Below are positions 47,701 through 56,121 of a DNA stretch of 59,225 bases, piece by piece. The DNA is from Cerasicoccus maritimus (GTDB lineage: Bacteria; Verrucomicrobiota; Verrucomicrobiia; Opitutales; Cerasicoccaceae): contig JAVDPD010000033.1 in assembly GCA_031296935.1 (NCBI GenBank), positions 1 through 59,225 on the forward strand. Direction: 5' to 3'. The position numbers and the translations under genes are program-made. Under the pieces are notes generated by a model. It had not been told where the DNA came from and searched no databases. It saw only the letters and a program-made list of their open reading frames with translations. Position 1 is the stretch's first letter. Every line of letters begins with the position of its first letter.

Positions 47701-49308
47701 TTACAGCTCGATGACCTTGAACTTCTCGATGTGCTCGTGGTTCGAGATCTCGGCTTGGGCGGCTTCCGAAGGGGCGCTGTCGAGCTCGACGACACTGATC
47801 GCGAAGCCTTCGCCGTGGTCGCGAGCCAGGGAGAGGTTCGCTATGTTCACGCCGTCGTTGCCGAGCACGTTGCCGAGGAGGCCGACCATGCCGGGAACGT
47901 CCTTGTTCTTCACCACGAGGAGCGTGCCCGAGGTGTTGACTTCGACGCCGTGGCCGTCGATCTCGACGATGCGCGGGGTCTGGCTCTTACCGAACAGGGT
48001 GCCTGCGACGGTGCGCTTCTTGCCGGTGACTTCGATGGTTTCGACGAAGATGAGCTCGGTGTAGTTGGCGTCGACGCTGCTCTTGGAGGTCGTTACTTCC
48101 ACGCCGAGCTGCTCCAGCTTGCTGGGAGCATTTACGTCGTTGACGTTCGGCGAAATGCGACCGAGGTAGCCACGCTGCACGGCGCGTGAGAGCGGCGTGG
48201 TGTCCAGCTTGGTGATCTTGCCGTAGTAAGTGATGTTGAGCTTTTCAACCGTGTCCTTGGAGAGCTGCTGGATGAAGCTGCCAAGCTTTTCGCCGAGGTT
48301 CAGATAAGGCTTGAGAGCTTCGAGGGCCTTCGGGTCGATCGAGGGCATGTTGATCGCGTTGCGAACCATGCCGCCGTTGAGGGCGTCGACCATTTGCTCG
48401 GCGACCTCGATGCCGACGCTTTCTTGGGCTTCCGCAGTGGATGCGCCGAGGTGAGGCGTGGTGACCACGTTGTCCATCGAGCGGAACGGGTGGTCCTTGG
48501 CGAGCGGCTCGTCTTCAAATACGTCGAGACCGGCTGCAGCGACCTTGCCGCTTTGGAGGCCTTCGAGGAGGGCGGATTCCTTGATGATGCCGCCGCGGGC
48601 GCAGTTGAAGAGGCGGATGCCGTCCTTCATCTTGGCAATGGCGGCTTCGTCGATCATGTGCTTCGTCTCAGGCGTCATCGGCATGTGCACGGTGATGTAG
48701 TCGCTCTGAGTGAAGACTTCTTCGAGCTCGACCTTTTTGATGCCGAGGGTTTCAGCGCGGGACTCGGTCAAATACGGGTCGTAGGCGAGGACCGACATGT
48801 TGAAGGCCTGTGCACGCTTGGCGACTTCGGCGCCGATACGGCCGAGGCCACACACGCCGAGAACTTTCTGATTGAGCTCGGCACCGGCGGGCAGCGTCTT
48901 GCGTGGCCAGCCGCCTGCCTTCATCTCACGGTCAGCGCGTGCAATCGGGCGGGAGCCGCAAAGCAGGTGCGTAAAGGTAAGTTCCGCAGTGGCAATGGTG
49001 TTGCCGCCGGGGGTGTTCATGACGATCACACCGCGCTCGGTGGCGGCGGGGATGTCCACGTTGTCAACACCCACGCCAGCGCGACCGACAACCTTCAGGT
49101 TCGGGGCTGCGGCGATGATTTCTTCAGTGACCTTGGTTTCGGAGCGCACGGCGATGCCGTCCACGTCGCCAATCAAGGATTTAACTTGCTCAGGAGATGC
49201 GGACCAGTCGGCGATGACTTCCCATGCAACGACGACTTCGTAGCCGGGTTGCTGCTTGAAATGCTCGATGCCCAAAGGCGAGATTTTGTCTGCGACCAGG
49301 ATTTTCAT
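47701..49308 (-). CDS. serA: D-3-phosphoglycerate dehydrogenase (long form)
   Basis: About 535 aa. First step of serine synthesis: 3-phosphoglycerate to 3-phosphohydroxypyruvate with NAD. NAD-binding GLGRIGAEVAKRA, catalytic Arg in NCARGG, Glu in DVFEDEPL and His in TPHLGAST. The C-terminal half carries the ASB (allosteric substrate-binding) and ACT domains (VKNKDVPGMVGLLGNVLG), so it is the long SerA type that serine can inhibit. Start ATG 49308 (MKILVADKIS). Confidence 0.96.
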   Translation of the reverse strand: MKILVADKISPLGIEHFKQQPGYEVVVAWEVIADWSASPEQVKSLIGDVDGIAVRSETKVTEEIIAAAPNLKVVGRAGVGVDNVDIPAATERGVIVMNTPGGNTIATAELTFTHLLCGSRPIARADREMKAGGWPRKTLPAGAELNQKVLGVCGLGRIGAEVAKRAQAFNMSVLAYDPYLTESRAETLGIKKVELEEVFTQSDYITVHMPMTPETKHMIDEAAIAKMKDGIRLFNCARGGIIKESALLEGLQSGKVAAAGLDVFEDEPLAKDHPFRSMDNVVTTPHLGASTAEAQESVGIEVAEQMVDALNGGMVRNAINMPSIDPKALEALKPYLNLGEKLGSFIQQLSKDTVEKLNITYYGKITKLDTTPLSRAVQRGYLGRISPNVNDVNAPSKLEQLGVEVTTSKSSVDANYTELIFVETIEVTGKKRTVAGTLFGKSQTPRIVEIDGHGVEVNTSGTLLVVKNKDVPGMVGLLGNVLGNDGVNIANLSLARDHGEGFAISVVELDSAPSEAAQAEISNHEHIEKFKVIEL

Positions 49309-49364
49309 AATGGAAGCAGAGGATTGAACGCTACCGCTGGCGAAATGCAACCGTAGAAAAAGTT

Positions 49365-49387
49365 AAAACCGCCCCAAGGACGGTTTT
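49365..49387 (-). terminator. Terminator of the DUF362-like gene
   Basis: AAAACCG (49365-49371) and CGGTTTT (49381-49387) form a stem; the minus-strand side runs into a short T-rich tail. About 25 nt after the gene end at 49412. Confidence 0.65.
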
Positions 49388-49411
49388 AATAAGCAAAGTT
49401 TGTTGGTGTGA

Positions 49412-50458
49412 TTAGTTGGCAGGGGCCAGCTTGCGGAGTTTGAGTTCGTTGAGCTTGTAGGGCCCGAGGCCGAGGGTGTAGGCGTATTCGAAGAGCGGAG
49501 GCTCGCCGGATTGCACGTCAAACTTGGCTGCGCGGCGGTCTTTCATGAGCTTGCGCCACATGAGGTAGTCCACGGCGACCGGGTTGGTGCTGAGCCAAAG
49601 GCGCTTTTCGGTGGTGGTGTAGTAGGCGTTGAAGCGCGTGCCGCCGAGGTATTGATAGCGCTCGAGCGTGACGATGCTGAAGACCCACTTTTCGTAAAGT
49701 TCGGGAATCGCGCCAATTTCCGCTGCGGCGACGGGGGCGTTGGCGGCGCTTAAGAAGAAGCGTTGGTTATTCGTGACGTTCCACAACGTAGCGTTGGCAA
49801 TGGCGCCGCTAACGCCGATGGCGTCGTTGTCGGAGACCATTGGCAGGTTGATCCAGAAATCGGTATCGAGGAAGAGCTTGGCGGGCAGGAAGCTTTTGCG
49901 GTCGTTGGGGTCTTCTTCAAAGGAGAATCCACGGCCGGAGCTGATGGCGCGAGCCATGCGCTCGCGGGAGGGCAGGTTGCTGTCGTAGAACCACTGGTCA
50001 TCGGTCATGCCAGCGCGGTCCAGCGCGTAAACCGGGACGTCGTAAAAGGTTTCATCGCCCATACCTTCGCGGGAGGGCAGGTAGCCACAGTCGCGCAGCC
50101 GCTGTTCATTGGAGTCGATGATGAAGATGGCGCTCTTGGAAAAGCCGCGTTTGACCAGGGAGTCGATGACGGCCTTGGTCAGGTTGTGCGGCGTCATGAG
50201 GCCGGGGCCGGACTGGGTGAAGACTTTTAAGCCCACGCGTCCTTTGGCACCGGGCACGAGCTTTTGGCCCGTGGTCTTTTCCCAATGAGCGATCAGGGAT
50301 TCGACGCCGTAGTCGTAATCCGTCTCCGTGAAGCCGTTCAGAGGATATTCCCAAACATAGGCTTTGGAATCCTTTGTGGGACGGTAATCCTGGCCCCACA
50401 AGGTGGTTGCCAGTAGCATGACTGCGAAAAATTGTGTAAATTGACGTATGCCCAACAT
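49412..50458 (-). CDS. Exported DUF362-family protein
   Basis: 348 aa with signal peptide (MLGIRQFTQFFAVMLLATTL). GRVGLKVFTQSGPGLMTPHNLTKAVIDSL, then FIIDSNEQRLRDCGY and INLPMVSDNDAIGVSGAIANATLWN match DUF362, and STNPVAVDYLMW fits the end of that domain. Function of the family is unclear; some members bind iron-sulfur clusters via an extra ferredoxin part that is absent here. Confidence 0.75.
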   Translation of the reverse strand: MLGIRQFTQFFAVMLLATTLWGQDYRPTKDSKAYVWEYPLNGFTETDYDYGVESLIAHWEKTTGQKLVPGAKGRVGLKVFTQSGPGLMTPHNLTKAVIDSLVKRGFSKSAIFIIDSNEQRLRDCGYLPSREGMGDETFYDVPVYALDRAGMTDDQWFYDSNLPSRERMARAISSGRGFSFEEDPNDRKSFLPAKLFLDTDFWINLPMVSDNDAIGVSGAIANATLWNVTNNQRFFLSAANAPVAAAEIGAIPELYEKWVFSIVTLERYQYLGGTRFNAYYTTTEKRLWLSTNPVAVDYLMWRKLMKDRRAAKFDVQSGEPPLFEYAYTLGLGPYKLNELKLRKLAPAN

Positions 50459-50510
50459 TATCAGCGCTTGACTCGTTAGTGGTAGGGTCGTGGTTTATAA
50501 CTGCCTCTGC

Positions 50511-52400
50511 ATGAAACAGCACTTTCCCAAACAGCTTGCCCGTCTTTGGCTTTTGCTGGCAATACTTTTTCTATCCGCTTGTGGCGGTAAGGATGGTAAG
50601 CCGGACGAAGCTTCCATTCAAAAGGCCATCGCCGCGGCCAATAATTTGGTTTACGATAACCAAACGGCGCTAGCGATTCAACGCCTTGAAGATCTGGAGA
50701 AGCAATCGCCCGGCAATCCGCAGGTGATCGAAGCCCTGGCCTTTGCCTACGCCAAGCAGCCGGACCCCATGATGGCCGCGCTTTATTTCGACCAAGCCTT
50801 TCAACTTAACCCCTCCAATGGCGACCTCGCGCTCTACGCGGCGCAGTCTCATCAGCAGAGTGGTAACGCCAAGGGCGCTGCCGAAGCCTACAATAAATAC
50901 CTGGAAATCCGGCCTGAGGACGCCGCGGCGTGGAAAGCGCTCGGCCAAGTGGAGTTTGAACAAAAGCATAGCCAGGCCGCGCTCAATGCCTATTTGGAAG
51001 CCTTTCGCCAGAGCCGCCAAACGCCGACTCACGAAGAAGCGGCGCTGATTGGCCACCTTTACCATTCTGTCAATAATCGTGCTCAGGCCACCAAGTGGTA
51101 TATGCAGGCGCTTCGTCCGGGGGGCGCGCCGGCAGATCGCCTGAATGCTCAGCTCGGTTTATTCGAGATCGCCCTGCGCGAGAAACAATGGTCGCGCGCC
51201 GTTGAGCTGATGGACCAGATCGAAAAAGAATTTCCCGGCGAGCTGGAAAGCGGTCCTTACAAGTCGGCCCGACTGGAGCTAACGAAGTGGCGCACGGCGC
51301 AAAATGCCCTTCAAGGCACGATTGGCGAGGCGCCCGTTCCCGAGCCGACACCCGAGCCGACTCCTCCCACGCCGGTTGCTGCGGTGGAGGAAGCCGCGCC
51401 CGTCGCGATGACCGAAGAAGAATTACTGGCCGCTAGCGCAGCGGCGCCTGCGGTTGCGGTAACGGATGTCACTGTTTCGGAAACGGTAGAAACGCCGGTC
51501 GCTGTTGACTCCAGTTTGACTGCGACGCCGACGGAATCCGTTTCCGTTGCGACAGAAGAAGCCGTCATCACGCCGACTGCGTCCGGAGATTTACTCGTTT
51601 CGCAGACGTCTGAAGAGCCCGCGCCGACAAATTTGGGTAATGTCAATGACGATGTAGATTTGGTTATGGCCAAGGGCTTGCCCACGCCGCCGGTAACCGA
51701 AGAGGTGGATTTAACTGAAGAAATGCAGAGAGCCGCGACCGCTGCTGCGGCTGATTCCGAAGGCGCACTTGAAACTTCGGATGTGGAAGTGGCCGCAGTT
51801 GATTATGAGGAAACCGAAGTCAAGGTAACCGAGGTCCGCATCACGCGCACTGAAGATGGCGGGGTCGAAGTGACCGGTGTTACCGCAGATGACGTTGAGC
51901 CTGTATCGCAGGGCCGCATTGAGGTCGATCCACCGTCGCCAACCATGACCGCTGCTGACCGTGCGAAGCTGGCCTACGAAGCTGAGGATTACGTGACGGC
52001 GATTCGTTTTTTCCGTGAAGCAATCGCTACGGACTACCGGAACCCGGAGCTGGCCTACGACCTTTCCCGCGCCTATTATAATAACGGGCAATATCGTGAA
52101 GCGGAAATTTACGCCTCGGAAGCCACGCGCCTGAGCCCGAACGATGTCCGCTATACGCTTAATTACCTGCGTGCGATCCAGCGCACGATGAGCCGCGATG
52201 CCCTGATGCGAGAGCTGGTGAAGGCGAAAGAAAAATTCCCGAACAGCCCGGACATAACCTTGGCTTTGGGCCGCGCCTATGAGGTCATCATGGGCAACAC
52301 CCGCAATGCGCGTTTCCTCTATGAGGAGTTTGTGCAAATGGCGCCGTCGCATCCACGCGCGGCCGATATTCAGGCTAAGCTGCAGACAATGCCGCGTTAG
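50511..52400 (+). CDS. TPR-repeat lipoprotein with acidic Pro/Thr/Val-rich linker
   Basis: About 629 aa. Lipobox LFLSAC gives a lipid-anchored protein. Three or more TPRs occupy about residues 35-245 (YFDQAFQLNPSNGDLALYAAQ, YNKYLEIRPEDAAAWKALG), then a linker of about 190 residues (PEPTPEPTPPTP, many Thr/Val/Glu), then further TPRs (AYEAEDYVTAIRFFREAI, YYNNGQYREAEIYASEATRL). It probably tethers an envelope complex. Divergent from the DUF362-like gene. Confidence 0.82.
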   Translation: MKQHFPKQLARLWLLLAILFLSACGGKDGKPDEASIQKAIAAANNLVYDNQTALAIQRLEDLEKQSPGNPQVIEALAFAYAKQPDPMMAALYFDQAFQLNPSNGDLALYAAQSHQQSGNAKGAAEAYNKYLEIRPEDAAAWKALGQVEFEQKHSQAALNAYLEAFRQSRQTPTHEEAALIGHLYHSVNNRAQATKWYMQALRPGGAPADRLNAQLGLFEIALREKQWSRAVELMDQIEKEFPGELESGPYKSARLELTKWRTAQNALQGTIGEAPVPEPTPEPTPPTPVAAVEEAAPVAMTEEELLAASAAAPAVAVTDVTVSETVETPVAVDSSLTATPTESVSVATEEAVITPTASGDLLVSQTSEEPAPTNLGNVNDDVDLVMAKGLPTPPVTEEVDLTEEMQRAATAAAADSEGALETSDVEVAAVDYEETEVKVTEVRITRTEDGGVEVTGVTADDVEPVSQGRIEVDPPSPTMTAADRAKLAYEAEDYVTAIRFFREAIATDYRNPELAYDLSRAYYNNGQYREAEIYASEATRLSPNDVRYTLNYLRAIQRTMSRDALMRELVKAKEKFPNSPDITLALGRAYEVIMGNTRNARFLYEEFVQMAPSHPRAADIQAKLQTMPR

Positions 52401-52524
52401 GGGCTTGGTCGAAATCGCGGATTAGGTTGAAGGTGACGAAAATGAACGCCGTTTAATTTTTTTTCGAAATCCCGCAACTTTTCGCGTGGGAGTTGGTTTT
52501 CTTGAGCATAACCAACTCTTAATT

Positions 52525-53076
52525 ATGACCATTAAATCCTCACTCAAAATTGCACTCGCAGCCCTCGTTGGCTTTTCTCCCATCATCGCTCAAGCCGGAA
52601 CTTCCGGTGTTAACACCGCTGCTCACGTAAAGGCTATGGCGCCGGAGCTCGAAGGTAAAAAAGTTAGTCTCGACGTTGCCTTCATTCGCATCAATCGCCA
52701 CGCTCCAGATGACGTGCCATACGTGTTCTTCTGGGCCGCGACGATTGACGACGACGAAGTCGCCAAAGGTGGAGTAATCCTTGTAGTCGCCGATAAGGAA
52801 GACAAAGACACTCTGATCCGACGCTACGGCACTAATATCGAGCGTGGCAATGGTGGCCCGGAAACTAAGTCACTGCGTGGCACGGTTCGCCTGGCTGGCC
52901 GTGAAGGCGGACCCAAGCGCGCTTACATCGATATGACTGCTGACGGCGTTGATCTCAGCAATTCGCCTGATTCCGTCATGAACGATAGTGATATCGCCGG
53001 TGAGCTTGGATCAGCTGCCGGACGTGGTCCCCGCGGCGCTGCCGGTGGCGGCTTCGGTCGCCCGCGTGGCGAATAA
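52525..53076 (+). CDS. Small exported protein of unknown function
   Basis: About 183 aa. Signal peptide MTIKSSLKIALAALVGFSPI ending AQA. Mature part without recognised domain; ends in a Gly/Arg-rich tail (RGPRGAAGGGFGRPRGE) unlike most globular domains, perhaps for binding polyanions (inference). Start at ATG 52525. A terminator follows at 53128. Confidence 0.7.
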   Translation: MTIKSSLKIALAALVGFSPIIAQAGTSGVNTAAHVKAMAPELEGKKVSLDVAFIRINRHAPDDVPYVFFWAATIDDDEVAKGGVILVVADKEDKDTLIRRYGTNIERGNGGPETKSLRGTVRLAGREGGPKRAYIDMTADGVDLSNSPDSVMNDSDIAGELGSAAGRGPRGAAGGGFGRPRGE

Positions 53077-53127
53077 CCCAGATTTTTACTACGCACTAGG
53101 GTCTAGTAAAATAACAGCAGCAAATAG

Positions 53128-53159
53128 ACCGCCCCGGGAGTTGTCCTGGGGCGGTTTTT
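53128..53159 (+). terminator. Intrinsic terminator
   Basis: ACCGCCCC (53128-53135) pairs with GGGGCGGT (53148-53155), with inner GGGA/TCCT support, followed by T5. Confidence 0.9.
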
Positions 53160-53227
53160 ATGTGCCTAGCGATTCGGGAGCCGGGCGCTGAAGCCTATTC
53201 GCATTGACTGTTAGGGCAATTTGGCAA

Positions 53228-53953
53228 ATGAATCTGCTCGTGAGCGATGCACCCAAGCCTTTAGTCGTGATCACGGGCGCGAGCTCCGGGATCGGCCTTG
53301 CCATTGCGGAAACGCTGTCAGCTCGCGGGCACGCCTTGTTGTTGATTGCCCGCCACACCAAGGAGCTCGATTTGCCAAATGCCGCCTACGCCGATGTGGA
53401 TGTGGGCGACTATGAGGCGTTGAAAAAAGCGGTTGTCGACGCCGAGGCTCAGTTTGGTCCCGTCGATTGCCTGATTAACAACGCAGGCATCGCGGACGTG
53501 CGTCCGTTTGAGAAAGTCGAGCCCGAAGATTACGAGCGTGAAATTCGCACCAATCTGTTGGGCGCGCTCAACGGAACCAAGGCCGTTTACGACGGCATGC
53601 TGGAGCGCAAGCAGGGCACGATTATCAACATTTCGTCCATTTCTGACCGCAAGACTTGCCCCGTCGCGGTCGGTTACACCGCGAGTAAATACGGCATGCG
53701 GAGTGTCTCGGAGTCCCTACGCGAAGCCGCTGCAGCGGCGGGTGTGCGGGTGATTAATCTTTCGCCAGCCTACATCCGGACAAATATCCACGCGGGCATG
53801 GGCGTCACTTTTGAGGAATACTGTGAGCTGCTCGGTCACCCGGACTTCATGACTGCCGAAGAATTTGCCGACGTCGTCCGCTACTGCTACGAAATGCCCC
53901 CGCATCTCTGCGTGCGCGACATGGTCATCACGCCGACGAAAAGTAGCTTTTAG
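53228..53953 (+). CDS. Short-chain dehydrogenase/reductase (SDR)
   Basis: About 241 aa. ITGASSGIGLAIAE is the NAD(P) motif, NNAG the structural motif, ISSIS the catalytic Ser region and GYTASKYGM the catalytic YxxxK. A classical SDR; the substrate is unknown. ATG 53228 is used rather than the TTG at 53204. Confidence 0.92.
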   Translation: MNLLVSDAPKPLVVITGASSGIGLAIAETLSARGHALLLIARHTKELDLPNAAYADVDVGDYEALKKAVVDAEAQFGPVDCLINNAGIADVRPFEKVEPEDYEREIRTNLLGALNGTKAVYDGMLERKQGTIINISSISDRKTCPVAVGYTASKYGMRSVSESLREAAAAAGVRVINLSPAYIRTNIHAGMGVTFEEYCELLGHPDFMTAEEFADVVRYCYEMPPHLCVRDMVITPTKSSF

Positions 53954-54267
53954 CCTGCTTTTATTGTGACGGCTAGCCGGTGATTTTCACTTCGCGCATC
54001 GCAAGTGTATTACCATCAATCGGCTAGTGGTGCTCATTCCTGATCATCTAGCTATCCCACCTCGCACTCGATAATCTGCACCTTTTTTCCTCAAGGAAAG
54101 GGGCTTGCCCTATTTGTTTTTAGGACATCTCGGGTCTTTTATGAGGGGACCTTCGCACTGTCATTGACATGAATCCGCCCATAAGCTATTTGATTGTTGT
54201 CTATAAGAAGGCAAAACTGCTGCTTCCGGCCATTTCTTATTTTGCAAGAATCTGTAGCTACTATACG
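53954..54267. other. Gene-free stretch before the secreted protein pair
   Basis: About 314 bp. CGGCTAGCCG palindrome near 53970, otherwise nothing recognised. The frame of the next gene is open from 54169, but the MNLLRTFV start at 54268 gives the signal peptide. Confidence 0.4.
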
Positions 54268-56121
54268 ATGAATCTACTGCGTACATTTGTCACACTGCTC
54301 GTTCCCGTTCATTTTTTTGTTTGTGCAACCCTCTCAGCTCAAGGCGAATTGACTCCGCCTGGGGCTCCGGGTCCGACTCAAAAATCGGTTCAACAGATAT
54401 GGGATCAGGTTGAAAGCATTCGAACCGCCGTTGAGGCGAGTGAAGCGCAGCAGCTGGGCGAAGAACCAGAGGGGGGCGACTTGGTCCCAACCAGTCCTCC
54501 CGCTGCTACGATGAAGTCGCTCCAGGATATTTGGGATGAGCTGCAAATGCTAAAAACCTCCATTAACAACGCTGACAGCGATGAAGACGAGAGCCTCGGA
54601 GTGGTGGTGACAACGGGCAATGATTTATACTCAGGATCGACAGCAAAATATGTGCAGCTGGGCTTGTTCCCTGAATTTGATCCAGGCAGCTTAACTTACC
54701 CTGTTTTGGGCGGTGGCCCACAGGACTTTGTAACAGCGATTACAGGCGACACCGGTGTCGCCGAATTCCCGCCCGTTCCTCCAGGCATGTACAGTATTCG
54801 TTCGTTGGACAGCTATTACACTCAGCTTGTAACACCGGTATTTGAGGTCGTAGAGGGCTTGAATTCGCCTAACGTAATCAATCTCAATAGAGCCTTGGTT
54901 CAGAGGGCTTTTCGTATCATCGATGCGAGCACAGACCTGCCTGTCTCGGGTGCGACGATCACGGTAAAACGTAATGCTACCGAAGTGGCGAACGGTCTAA
55001 CTGATGATCGTGGTGAGGTCAGCTTCTCCAACCTACCGCTACTCATTGAGGGTGATGTCTCTCTGGTCGTCAGTGCGACGAAGACGAATTACGCTCTTTC
55101 CTCACGAGTTTTCCGACCATCCCCCAGCAATCCTCCGGTGACTCTTATCTATATGCTTCCGATTGACCGGACAATGCCTCAAGTGCTTGATGGGCGGGTT
55201 GTTGGTGACGATCGGGGAGATGCTATTGCTTCGATCCGAGGTCACGTCTACAGCTATGAAAACAGCTTAGGCGATGGTGATCCCGAGGGGCTGCAAGGCG
55301 TTCGTGTCTCGTTGGATGACGCTTCAATCGAGCCAGTCCACACCGATTCCGAAGGCTACTATTACTTTAGCAATTTGGAAAATGCACGCGTTTACACGGT
55401 AACCGCAGAGAGGGCTGGCTTCATAACCGAATCAGGGGAGGTGCGTGCTGTCGCAGGCAGCAACCGCGAACTGGACCTTTATCCCTTTTCAAATATTAAA
55501 GTATCAATGGCGTTCCCGAGTGCAGATATAGCCGAAGTAGCTGAAGTGACCCTGTGGACGACGCCTTCAAGCCGCCGCTTCGTGGCAAGGAGTGCACCGG
55601 GCGATAACATGAATATACTGGATGGTAACAACTTCACTGTAGGCAGCTATCTCGTTTATATTTCCAGTCCTGGATTTCGTGCTTCGAATCCCGTCGTATT
55701 TGAGGTGACACAAGCGAGTGATGGTAGGCTCAGTTTTGACCCGTTCGAGAGTTTTCAACTGTCCATATCTAGACTCTATCTCGGTGGTACCGTATTCGAT
55801 GCCGAAACTGGCGAACCCATCGCAGGGGTAAGCGTGACTACCGAGCCCGAAACGCTTGCGCTTACAACCGATGCCAGTGGGCAATTTCACATCGTCGGTG
55901 GTGCCGAAGTCGAGCCAGGCACCACCAAGAACCTTTTGGATAATAGAACCTATACCTTCTCCCTGAGCAAAGATGGCTACGAACCGGTGGATGGCGTCGA
56001 AGTTTTGCTATCTCCCAAAACGAGCAGCCGACATGCGATTACGATCCCGGAAGGTGCACCAAATGGAGGTTTGGGCGCATTCGGAATCAATGACATCGAA
56101 ATCCAAATGACTCCCCAATGA
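54268..56121 (+). CDS. Large exported beta-sandwich protein
   Basis: About 617 aa. Signal peptide MNLLRTFVTLLVPVHFFVCA. A duplicated short motif near the N-terminus, KSVQQIWDQVESIRTAVEAS and KSLQDIWDELQMLKTSINNA, about 45 residues apart, looks like a coiled-coil/oligomerisation repeat. The rest has several carboxypeptidase-regulatory-like or Ig-like sandwiches (DGRVVGDDRGDAI..., GTVFDAETGEPIAGVSV). Probably extracellular. The next gene overlaps its stop by 4 nt (ATGA). Confidence 0.75.
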   Translation: MNLLRTFVTLLVPVHFFVCATLSAQGELTPPGAPGPTQKSVQQIWDQVESIRTAVEASEAQQLGEEPEGGDLVPTSPPAATMKSLQDIWDELQMLKTSINNADSDEDESLGVVVTTGNDLYSGSTAKYVQLGLFPEFDPGSLTYPVLGGGPQDFVTAITGDTGVAEFPPVPPGMYSIRSLDSYYTQLVTPVFEVVEGLNSPNVINLNRALVQRAFRIIDASTDLPVSGATITVKRNATEVANGLTDDRGEVSFSNLPLLIEGDVSLVVSATKTNYALSSRVFRPSPSNPPVTLIYMLPIDRTMPQVLDGRVVGDDRGDAIASIRGHVYSYENSLGDGDPEGLQGVRVSLDDASIEPVHTDSEGYYYFSNLENARVYTVTAERAGFITESGEVRAVAGSNRELDLYPFSNIKVSMAFPSADIAEVAEVTLWTTPSSRRFVARSAPGDNMNILDGNNFTVGSYLVYISSPGFRASNPVVFEVTQASDGRLSFDPFESFQLSISRLYLGGTVFDAETGEPIAGVSVTTEPETLALTTDASGQFHIVGGAEVEPGTTKNLLDNRTYTFSLSKDGYEPVDGVEVLLSPKTSSRHAITIPEGAPNGGLGAFGINDIEIQMTPQ